DNA from: Acanthaster planci
Taxonomy: Eukaryota; Echinodermata; Asteroidea; Valvatida; Acanthasteridae
Reading direction: 5' to 3'
Length of the DNA stretch: 60,000 bases
Assembly: GCF_001949145.1 (NCBI RefSeq)
Contig: NW_019091595.1
Coordinates: 126,001-186,000 of the forward strand
The notes under the pieces were generated by a model. It was not told the DNA's origin. It did not search any database and saw only the letters and a program-made list of their open reading frames with translations. Position 1 is the stretch's first letter. Each line of letters starts with the position of its first letter. The translations under genes and the position numbers were made by a program. Shown here in pieces: positions 47,901 through 59,900 of this stretch.

Positions 47901-50900
47901 CTCAACAGAGGACCATGTCCACTGCTGATGTCAATATACTGACTGAACAGCAAGCTAAGACAGTGTTGGACACCACTAGGTAGCATCTACGGAGACCCAA
48001 TGTACTCACAGTGTACTACACAGTGTTGGACACCACTAGGTAGCATCTACGGAGATCCAAATGTACTCATGCATTTCATCAAGTCTCACCGGAAGACTCA
48101 AAATCGTAATCAAAGTGGGCTACTGTGTCCAAACTCTTGTAGACCATTTATAATATGCACTTAGTTAATTGCATTTAAGTCTGAGGCAGTTAAATAAAAC
48201 CTATATCTTTACCCCATCAATTACTTAGCTATCAAGATGATGCACACAAGCTTGGAAAATTACCATCATGAGAAATGCACTGCGCTGCACGGAGTATGGT
48301 CACAGCCATCTTACAAGGCCAAAAAATCAAGTCACCGAGGCTCCATTCGGGTAGGCACCATCCAGTCAGTATGTAGGTATCAGTATTGTCTGCTAAGGCA
48401 TCACCACGATCCCCCCCCCCTTACCTGGGTACTCCTTCTTGAGATCCGGGAAGTTAAGGTTGGCGTAGAGCACCGGGGAAATGGTAGCCAGGGGTCCAAG
48501 AGGCTCGTCCTTCTCCCACTTCTTGATGTTGCGCTGGTTATAGGACAGGGTCTCCCCCTCTCCATCCCCTCCGGCCCCACCCTGCCAAGGGCTGGGAGGC
48601 TCCGCAAAGTCGGGGCTGAACGGTGGACTGACAGAGGAAACAGACAACTCATGAGTGCGAGCGGTGAATGCCCCCTCCCCATGCAACCTGGGAAATGGTG
48701 AGCTGAGATCACTCAAGAGGATTTCGCTTTTTCAAAATGACTCGTCAAACAAACCGTACTGGGAAACTTGACTTTCCGTAATTTAGTGCCAGTCTGCAGT
48801 CACGCATCACGGCTATAGAGTATAATATCACACGGTCTGCTGCGCCAGTTAAAAAACATTCTGAATAGATGCAGGGGTGGTTGGCAACTTCATGAATAAA
48901 AAAAGCCTGCTCACCTCGATATACCGGGCTGTGTGGTGCTCTGCGATGGAAGCAGGGGCACCGGCAGGCTAGTTGGTACCCGCCTGGCTTGGTGGGGCAT
49001 GAGATGACCCGATGGAGGACCCATGACCCCATCTGAACCTGCAAAGGAAAAATTAGGCGTTTAGACCACACTGCAAGAACACTACACTTCAAAACTTCCC
49101 CTTCTCTGGTTCTAAAAATCCAAACCTCAGATATTCTGTGGGGGGAATAATAAAGTTGGGTTTAGCTCAAAAGTCTTCAATTCCTTCCACAGTTCACAGA
49201 TGCAGAAGTGGGAGGCTTTTGTTAAACCGACAGGCCTAGGCATGAACTTCACACCACAAACTACAACCACATACAACAAAATACTCCTTTTAATATTTTG
49301 TATTGAATACTTAAACTGGACTCAGTATACACAAACACGTCAAACATAAAGAATTGCATCTTGAAGTGTAGTACCAGGGTTATTAGCCAAGGTCAGGTAA
49401 AGGTTAAAAAATTGGGGACCTTGTTCGAGAGTGAGCAATCTCACTGGTCCAAACAGCATTTTTATTGAACTATGTAAAGGGATCAGGCAAACGGTCCAAA
49501 GACATCAACAGACCAACAAGAACAGCGTGCTGCTGCAGCGACCTGCGGGCGATTCCCTGGGTTGGACTTACCGGCCATGGATGCCGTCATGGCTGACTGT
49601 GTGGCCATTGTCGTGCCGTGCTCGGTGGGACTCAGCACGCCAGAGAACAGGTCCTCCACCTCTTTGCTGTCAATGTGGGCAAGATCTGCAATGTGGAAGA
49701 AAAAAAATATGGGAGGCGTCAAGTCAACTGGGGAGAACATACGCCCAGCTAGAAATCCAGTAAATGTGAGAGATGTGATATCCCTAAAGTCAAGTAATGA
49801 TCTATCTTAACTAAACTTAACCTTTCAAAGAAATGCAAGTAATAACAGCAATCCTTTTGATAAGGGGTACGTGCCCCCAGAGATGATGCAGCCTCAGGAA
49901 GAAACAAAGCCAAAATCCGTCCTCGATTATTCACTTTGAAGGACCAAGTGGACCAAGTTGAAAACAACCCTGGGTGTTTACCACATGGCCAAATATGGCC
50001 CACCTTGGGAACACGAACAGAATTCAACCCTGGGACCGAGTGGCCAGAGTTGGAAACATGGACCAAGCCCAACCTCGAGTACTCACCATCCGGGACCATG
50101 TGGCCCAAGTTGTAATTGAGAATGGAATCCAGCTCTGCATTGCTGCTGGAGGGCTGTGCGCCTTCGCTGTGGTCCCCAGACGGCTGGGCAGGTTCTTCAA
50201 TGGAGTCTATATCGAGACCTAAAAAAAATATATGGCAATGTAGTCAGGGGTGAAAGTGGGGATAAAGAAAGCCCAACCAAAATCTAGCAGCAAGGTTATA
50301 ACATTAACTCTGACAGTCCTGAATTCTCCAATTTTAATATGACTTTACATACACCAACATATACACATATGATAAAATACTGTGATTTTTTAGCCACTTC
50401 CATGACAAAAGTTCCATCATATACGCCCAAGTACTAAAATGTAGCGAAACATGAGTGATTCAAACTTTAAAAAATTAACCGTTTGGGGGTCAAAATGTCT
50501 GAAATGTTGAAATATCCTGAGAAATTATGCCCCCGTATCTTGTCTACAGGAACCATGCGCATGAGAAGCGATTCGTTTCAACTAAGTTTGCCTTTGTTGT
50601 TGCAACACTTAGCACAACAGACCTCACTTTAAAAAATACTAGAGAGAAAAAACCAAACCAAACTCACTTTCTCCGTTTTTCCCAAGTCCGTCTCCGAGGA
50701 TGATGCCCAGCAACTCTTCCTGGGGTAGGAAGTTGAGCGGGTCGTCTCCCGTTCCAAGGTCGCCTCCATCAACATGCGGTTGGGACTGACGGGGGGGGAG
50801 GGAGAAGAGTCAAACAAGATTTACATATAGGACTGACCTTCCACTTGGATCGATCCAATCAAGAATTTGGTTATTCCCAAAATATCTAAATGAGTGGACA

Positions 50901-53900
50901 TATTTGCTGCCAAAATATTGTCTTTAGGATGCTCAACAGCTCACATTTTGAGTATCTGGTAAAACCCTCAACCCCTTCACGCCGGGACGCGTTAAAACAC
51001 GCCGTAAAAATTGAGATCCTCAGCCCGCTTTACAGCTATTATTCTGGGTCCACGCTCGAGTGAACACGGTGAAAGAAGGCAGATCCTGGCTCTTGGCAGG
51101 TGGCCTTTGTGGCCAAGCGAGGCTGGAATTCTTGGAGTCGGCTTTCAGAAAGAAATTCCCGTCGAGAAGGGGTTAAACCACTTCATACAGGATGACATGT
51201 AAACACACAGGGACTCCATGAGTCATAACATGTGAGTGCAATGCTGGTAACTCAACCTCCATGCCTGAGTGATTCCCATAGCATTTGCACTCACACAGGC
51301 TACAACTAGTCACTAAAGCCCTTCAGTGAACAAGTTATTCCAAATAGGACCCCATTAGTTTCTTACAAATAACGCCAGGAGCAGAGAATTTCTTCCTGTC
51401 ACTATACAAGACAACAAACTCACCACGGCACCAGTGCCTGAGGCATTCTGCTGGCTGGGCTGGCCGGTCTGCGGTGTAGCTTCGGAGGCCCGGCGGGCCG
51501 TCTTGGTGGGTGAGGCCTTGCTGTGGGAGTTTGGCTTCTCGGGCTCCTTGCTGACTGGCGGTCGGCTCTCCTCATCCGAGATCTCCAGCCCCTCTTTGCT
51601 CTTGCTGGAGTCCAGCAAGCTCTTGCCAAAAAAGGCCTCCTGGTTTTGCCGAAAGCAAAAGACAAAAAAAAAACACATCGAGTAATCCAATTTTTAATGT
51701 TTACGAGTGAACACAGAAATCTGAAAACCAAATTCAAGGACTTTTCCCAGGACTCTCCAGGACTAAAATGTTACAGAGAAAAATTGTTTGGTAGTGTGAA
51801 CTGCTAGACTGCTGTAGCTACTATTCTACACTGACAAGGATCACGTTGTATATTTATTATTGCTCTGTTGTCTCATCAAAAGTCAACCGTAAAAAGGTAA
51901 CCCTGGCATGATCTTGATATCCAATGACTTTTCCAGGACTATTCGGGACAACTTTTTCCCCCAAGGAGTTTTCCAGGATTCTCCGCTACCACGGGGGACC
52001 CTCACGAGCTTGCATGCAACTTACACTGTGCATATAATTCGGATGTACTCCAAAAACTCCACACTGTTAGCTCTCAATGCGAGGTACTAAAACTCCATCC
52101 ACTGTGATCATATCCAATGCAGAATACTCCCAGTTTCAAATTCTTGGCACTAAAAAGGGGAAGTTTACGGTTGTGTTTACCTGAAGATATGAGGGGAAGC
52201 TGTTCTGTAAGTTAGGCTTCTTCTTCCTTCGTCTCTTCTTCTTTTCAATGCCGTGGAGGTCTGAGGTGCTAATGAAACCACTTCGTTCCCCTGTATTAAA
52301 AAGAGTGTACAAAACGTTGAGAAATCTTCCCTGTGTGTGAGACTTACTTTGAACACAACTAAGCACTGTACCGTGACAGCCTAACAGGCTGTTGTGTACA
52401 GCACAGAAGCAGAGCAAATAAACTTCAGCCTGGAACTTTTATAAAAATCCTCCAAATCCCAAAAGGTGTGCAGCAAACCACTGGCGTATTTACATAACCT
52501 AGGACAGGCCAAATGCACACTGCACTGAATCCATCAAAGTCATCAGAGAAACCTTAACTGCAATGGTACTACACTCACAAGCATGCTCTCACAATTGAGC
52601 CACCCATGCATTTTAATAGCAAGTCACAGCGCCCTGCTGATCCAAGAGGTATTTCGTGAGCACAGCCCCCCAAGGGAGTGTGTGCTGCCACACTAACAGC
52701 TTCTATTTCTGGTCACTGGACTGGTCTTATAACCCCCTATCTATGCATGGATTTTACTGGCTGGAGAGTAGCCCTCTGACATCAAAAGCCACAGGTGGTT
52801 TGAGGAGAGTTAAGAAGTGTGGGACCCGTTACTGTTACTTTCCATTTCATCTGTTAACAAATGATTACAAACTTCACCATCTCTGGAGAGAAAGGCCTGC
52901 AAGAACTTATCATGCACGGAATCTTTCCGTGAAATCCATAACCCCCCCCAAAAAATGATTGGACGACACAACTGGCAATCTATTGCCCCTTTTTTGCCCC
53001 AGAATCTGTGCAGCAAATGCTTCTTTCCCAGGTGTTCTATAAGAAAAAGGCTGAATGTTCGCATACCGTCAGTGCTGGGTTCAGACATGTCAGGCTGGTG
53101 GTGCTTCTCAATAGCGCCCTCCGACAGGCTGCGACTGTAAGCCCCCCGACTTGACGAGCCAAACTTGACCGGTCGCACGGTGAATCCTCCCACCCCTGAT
53201 TTTAAGTACGGAAGCAAACGATGGCAAACAAACACTTCAGTCTACTGATAAACTTGAAGCAGATAAGCTGTTTGCAAACTTTTGAAGCCAAAACTTGAAA
53301 ATATCAGGAGGTTCTCACTTGAAATTCTAAAAGAGAGAAAGCGTAACATTCTTTGTTACACAACTTTTTTTTTCAGACCATAGCCCTACTTTGTGTGTCA
53401 CCATCTGTAATTTAGCCACACTCCTTAGACAATCCTAAGGAATGTTGCACACTGAGTTTTGTCTCAGATTTTGCATCCGTTTTGTGTATCACGCAATCGG
53501 GACAAAATTTCACAAGCTGCATCAACGCCATTCTGTCGTGACAGGTCAAACGCCTCTCTCACAACACCATTTTCTCCACTCCCGCCGAGTTAGCCCAGCA
53601 CGCATGGGCCTGAAGCAACTGGGCTGCAGGTTGAAGGCACCTTGTACACTGCTGGAGGAATAGATGAAGTGGTTTTAAGTCCCCCTCCCCCCGACAGCTG
53701 AAATTATCCCCCTCCCCCTTCCCCCCTGATGAGAGAGATGCCACCCACCTGGCTTGTAAATACCCTTGTGCTTTTTCTTCTTCTCTTTATCGTGGTGATG
53801 ATGGTGGTGGTGGTGATGCTTCCCCTCTTTGCCGTCTGACCTCTCTCGGTCCTTGTACTTGTCTTTCAACTCTGCAATGCCAGGGTCGGAAGGTGAAACC

Positions 53901-56900
53901 AGTTTGGAGATTGTTGATATATGCGGATACAGATGACACAGGGAGCATTCAAAAGTCAGACATTTCAATTTGGTTGTTTAACAACATTCGTAATGACACA
54001 AGCTCAATAAAGTTTCTGACTTGCATTATAAAATCAGTACACGGGTGTGCATGTCATGAATGTGGCTTTTTACGACACCCACAAAGTACCAAAGCACAGT
54101 GTTTTTTATACAAGCAGTGTTGGGAAGACATTACCATAAAACATGTCACAAGCAAAGAAAATAAAAAATGTGATCTGATGAAACACGATGGATAATGTGA
54201 AAAGCTGACACATGAATTAGATATTCTCCCAACCCACATTCAGGACAGCCTTGAGAGTGCCAAGAAAAAAACAGTTTTTGTCAGGAAAAACCCGAGCCTT
54301 TGAAAATGGTGCAGATTTTGGTAGCCTGGCTAACAGCTATACCTTTGTGAATGTTGCGACCACCGTACTCCTCGGCTAAGACCGAAATCTCTGAGTTGGG
54401 ATCGGCCAGGCTCTTAAGAATGGCCAGGCTACCGGCTTTAAGCGAGGGACGCCGGCTGCGTGACTTCTTGGAGGAGAGACTAGTAAAATGTCGGTATCCC
54501 GACTCGGTTAGGGACACGCCTTCAAACGAAAACTGCGTAGGGGCAGACTCTGCATTGCCAACAAAGAGAACACCGAGAGGACCCAGATTATTATGGTGCA
54601 ATCTTTGAAAGACTGTTTGACAACACATTGTCGTCTTTGTCAAGTTTTTGCAATAAAATTAAGTTAACTTTGAAATGATTACAGACTGCACTCACAGTGA
54701 GGCTTGAACATTTTTGCGGTTAATGACTTGAAAAGAAGATGTGATGGGTACTGCATATGGGCACCTCCCAACAAAAGAAGAGTGGCGTAATCACAGGGGA
54801 CAAGAAATGGATGTGATATGCAGAAATGGAGAATGACATGCAATGGAGGACAAGAATCATGTCAGGTTGATAATGAGATGAAGGAAAGTGAAACTCAAAT
54901 AAATCAAAGGCATTTGACTCAAACCGATAAGCAATTGTAATATCACGAAGCAAAGACTCAAGCCTCCTCTTCGGCAGTGGCTCAGAAAACACTGTTGTAA
55001 TCGCCGGACAATTTCTTGGTGCACGACAATTCTTGCTTGCGCATTACAAAATGAGTGGCCCCTTCCTAATTCCCAGATGAATGGGCGAGCAATGTGTGTG
55101 CATCAGAGCCTCTTCAGGACTCGCAAGGAGGGCACTGCTGCAACTATTGGGTTGCCCAACAGAACAGCTGTCATCTGCCCCGCCCTCCCCCCGGAGACTT
55201 GTCAGGAGGTACTTCAGCTACGCTGGCCCGATTCGGTCCCAGACACATTAATTACATGAACCAAGTCAACGTAGCCTGCAGGCTGCTTTGATCAATTTTA
55301 GGAGGGAGAACAAATTCTGATACTCTGGTGCAACATGAACCAAAGGAAGATGGCAGATGGTTTTTTGGCAGTTCTAAGTTTGCAGAGATGGGTAATTTAC
55401 TTGGACTGTGTGTCCATATACTTTGCATCCCCAGTTTCCATTAAGCTAGGGGGCGCTCTTGTCACTACTACAAAGGGAGCTGCTCTGCACCAGGCAGATG
55501 CACACATACGCACAAAAAAACATGTGACCACTATACATGATTTGATGCAGTCAAGTTTCTGTAACTGGATGAAATCCACAAGCACACAGAAAACAGCAAC
55601 GGTAAGCACAATGTTATGACAGAGAAGGTGCGGTGAAAAGATGCTAAGGTAGGGTCAAAGAAAACCATTACGGCCAAATGAGAGAAACAACCGAAAAAAA
55701 CCATCCCCAGATACGATAGACAGAAGAAGAGTGAAAGACTTGTGTGATAAAGATGCGTAGTTTAACTCTGATCACTCCATGAAAATATGTTAACTTTGAA
55801 AATTGAAAGTTCTATGGCTTTCCCATGGTCACCCTCATTTTTCAGTAATACTCTTACACTTTGGCCAAATTTTCCTGAACCCTGTCGCAATTCTAGAAGT
55901 AACTCCCTTCTCTTTTCCCCACACTGAGTCAGCAAACTTAAGCAACCTTGCCCCTTCCCGTTTCTGAGCCCACTGCCACCTACCGATTTCAGTTGGCTTG
56001 GTGACGGGGATAACCGGCTGGATGTTCTCGGTGACAGGGCTGGGCTCCGCGGGCTTGGTGTGGGGACGGCACAGCAGACAGACGTAGCCCTTGTCCACCG
56101 TCTTTTCCACCTCGTCCTCCGTGGTCAGGCCATCACACTCCCCGTGTAACCATCTGCACACAAGGACGGACAACTGTCAGGATTCCCGATTTTTTTTTTT
56201 TTTTTGAGCTTCAATTTAGTCATGTCAGGCCTACATGTATTTATTGTCCAATGAGCCAGTCTGGTCTTCCAACAGCACATGCCTAAATTGAAGCGTGTCT
56301 AAGGTCATTTGGATGGGCATGCGAGGTCTGCTTATCAGCACGGTCCTATTATGGAATCGTGCAAGTACTTTGTTCCCAAGTCCTTTGGTTTGTTTTTTTT
56401 TCAATCTGATCTGATCTGGCTCATTTGGATCTTCACAAGGGTCAGGCAAACCGAAATTAAAGAAATCACTGAAGTACAGTATCAAAGCTGCCTTTGAATA
56501 AAGATCTGCAGTAAAGGAGAATGTTTCTGTCATTAGCAAATGCAAGGGAAAGAAAGCAGCAGATTCTTAGTCAACTGTGCCAAACACATGAATTGAAAGA
56601 CAGTGCTACACAGAGGACATAAAAAAAGGATGTTGTGTGGTTAGGCTAGATACTCTGTACAAACATTATTTGTTCCAACCTGAAAAGGTGAAATTGGACT
56701 GTGTATGATCGGCCCTGGACACCTCACATGATGCACTTAAAAACCGTGTTCTCCCAATCTCCCCCCCAGAGTTGAAATGACCTAAGGATCGACTGCACAT
56801 CAAAGAGGAAGAAACTTTCCTTTGATAAATGTAGCTTTGGGCAAACAAACAATTCAACTGATTTCCGCATTGAGAACCATGCATTTTTCTGAAAGATGGA

Positions 56901-59900
56901 TCACAGTGTGCAAAGCAAGTACATGTACATTACTCAGACCCACTCATTCCCATCTGCACCATTTATCGAAACCCCCGACAGACAACAAACCGACGGCCAA
57001 CAAGCGCCGCTCCTACCTGTCACAGTGCGAGCAGTGGCAGATGAGGTCGCCGTCGGTGTACAACAGCAGGCAGACGGGGCACTGGTTGAGGCTGGCACAG
57101 GGGCCGCACTGCGTGTAGTTGTTCATCCACTCGCACTGAGTGCCAGGAGAGGAGGCCCCACACTGCAGGCAACAGACACACCTTCACAAAAGAAGAAACA
57201 GGAGAGACACTCTGTTGGAACTGGGAACAATGTCACACACTTGATGCTTCATCAAGGGGGTTTTTGGAACTGGGCTATTTCACCACTTCCTGCCAGTGCC
57301 TTTTGAAAATGCAGTGTCTAATGCCGGGCGATTTTTCAGAAATCTTCAAAAATTCATATCTTTTTTCCTGAACGCCTAAATCCCGTTGAGTGACTGTCTG
57401 GTGGCAACTCTAATCAGACAGACATCTGCTGACGTCATAGTATTTAAGCCAGGCCTGCAGCCTTGTAAAAAGAGCCCAGATTTTGCGGGGCTATGTAATT
57501 TTCTTTTGTTCCCGAAACTGGCACAACAGTGCACTGCTGGCTTCTTTTCAATAGGGGCCAGATTAGCATGCAGCTAATATATAATCTTTCAAAACAGCGA
57601 CAGATTTCCTCCGCTATTGACAACTGAAAAATTGGTTGGCAATTCCCAGCAGCCCGGTCTTTGGTTCCGAGTACAGTTTTTTGATACAAGGCCCAGCTCT
57701 TTTTGTACAATTTCGGGAAGCCTGGCATTGCGTATAAAGAAACCATACCTGAAACTGGGCTCCAAGGCAGCAAGTGGTTAATACAAATGATGGAGACCTA
57801 CACCAGGGGGATGCTAAATGAGCTAATTTTGCTTCATCACGTACACCTTTTGAACTTATGAATTGTAGTTTTGAATGCATACAAATTCTGAACGATTCAT
57901 TGCTTGAGGCTAAAAAAACACTTCAACCGGATTTTATAAGGCAAGGGAAATCAATTCAGAATGGGCATAAATTTGTCATAAGGAGATTTCAGGTGCTGCT
58001 GCATCTTTTTAAAAAGACACAGATGTGTTGACTGAACTCATTTAAATCCACAGGTTTCTAAAAGCAGTTCCCAGACCAAAAATCACTTATTAATACCAGA
58101 AGTTGTGTATACCGTAAGAAAGCAGCTTTTTCCTTCCTCCAACATTGTAAACGAGTGATTTTTCATGACTTTACTTTCATTTCATCGAAGCAGGTGACAG
58201 TTACACCCAAGCAACTCTGACAACTAGAACAGGACATAACACCTCTAAGAACTCAACAACACTTAAAACCCAGGGTACGTGAACAATTTTGCGACGGCTT
58301 CAGAACAGCTAGGGTTGGAGTGGGTACTGAACTCAAGTCACTTACCATTTACACTTCCAGCCTCCCTTGGGCACGTTGAGTAGGGGCGGATCCAGGCAGT
58401 AGGTGTGGTAGCTGATGTCGCAGTCGTCGCACAGCAGGAGCCGCGCCTCGTCACTGGCCTTGCCACAGCCCTCGCAGACGGTGCAGTCCAGGCAGCGCCA
58501 TCCCTTGGACAGCACCACCTTGGTGATCTGTGGGGGGGAGGGGGACACAACACCCAAAACGTGTGAATCATCAACACCTGACCAAATGCCCAAACATCAC
58601 CTTTTCACCCTCCCCTGCTCGTAGACCGTCACATAGAAATAAGATTCCCTCTCCTCTGCTCTACTTTATAGATAGGCCAACCACAAACCGTCTGGTAGAC
58701 ACAGCTTATCAATCACTAACAGTCAAAGCGTCACTATATAAAGTTCTATTAACAGTCACAGCGAGAGCATTCTTTATGTCGGCAGGGGCTCTAAACCGTT
58801 AAAAACGGGCACTGGACCGCTCAGGAGAGTTAATTGAAACAACTCTGGAGCCACCCCTACCTAACATCTGGGGCCACTGTGTGCAAGAAAAATCAAGTCA
58901 TCAAGAGGCTTACATTAAACTGATGGGAAGTGGGTGCCTATCTATATCTGCCCAAGTAACACTGCACTGCATGTTATTTATACCTTGAGGAGTCTGTCCG
59001 CTGATGTCTGAAGCCATTTCAACACCAAATTTCATGATCTGCGAACACTACAGTCGATTTTTCCAGGACAGGTTAGGTGGCCCACAATATTTTTCTTATA
59101 GTCTGTGCTCAAGGCAGGCCATTTTTCAATAGGGCATGATTTGCAAGGGTGACAGCCATTAAGGGCTATCATAACGAAGCCCTTTGCCAGGGTGAACTGA
59201 AATTTCACAGAACTCAAAGACAGTGGGAAAGCTCCGTTCTTGGTGGGATAATCTCCACTCGTTTCACTTAGACGTTTGAACAAGATCTCCGCCCTTTTTG
59301 GTTCAACAGCAAGATGTTGCACCAGTCTTGAATGTACCTTGATGTTCACGCAGTAGGGATGGTAGCACTGGCCGCACTGTGAGCAGGTCAGTAGCCTTCC
59401 CTCGGGACCCTGACCGAAACTGCCACAGCTCACACACATGTCCTGACAGGAAAAAAGGTAAAGATCACTCCATGTTTTTGTAGAGGGTAAGGAGAGATGG
59501 TGCTAGCTGGCAATGGTGATTGAGTAACAGAAGGAATTATGATGCCACAGGTCATACCAGGATCCAGTAAAAATACTGCATTGGTCAGCATAAAGACTTT
59601 TTTGGACATCTTGTTTAATAAACAGACTCAAAGATTTAGTCAAGGATTGAAAAGATGCAAACGAGCCAGAGAAGCATAAGGGGCTATGGACGATGGTAAG
59701 TTAGGTCGTGTCTTGTGTTCTGACTTAGCTGGATGTAGCACACGCACTACAGAAGCCGCTAGTCCCAGCCACACAATTCGGACACAGCCTCCAAACTGTA
59801 CCTGTGTACTGGTAAACTTGTCACTGGCCGAGAAGAGGACCACCGTGGTGTGCATTGTCGTGTCTTCCTCCTCATCCTTGCTGCTCTTCTTCTCTGCACT

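Larger units (their letters stand above)
44385..48424 (-). other. KMT2C/D: KMT2C/D introns flanking exons 16-17
   Basis: Three introns of about 2.0, 1.0 and 0.9 kb (44385-46428, 46480-47457, 47532-48424). They hold the diverged repeat at 45880-46060 and the 60-bp duplication at 47961-48070. No other coding or RNA signal was seen. Confidence 0.6.

Noticed and set aside
50087-50785. Apparent frameshift between KMT2 exons 11 and 12
   Set aside because: Rechecking the donor (GAGAAA|GTGAG) shows exon 11 leaves one base, which joins GT of exon 12 as AGT (Ser), so the frame is intact.
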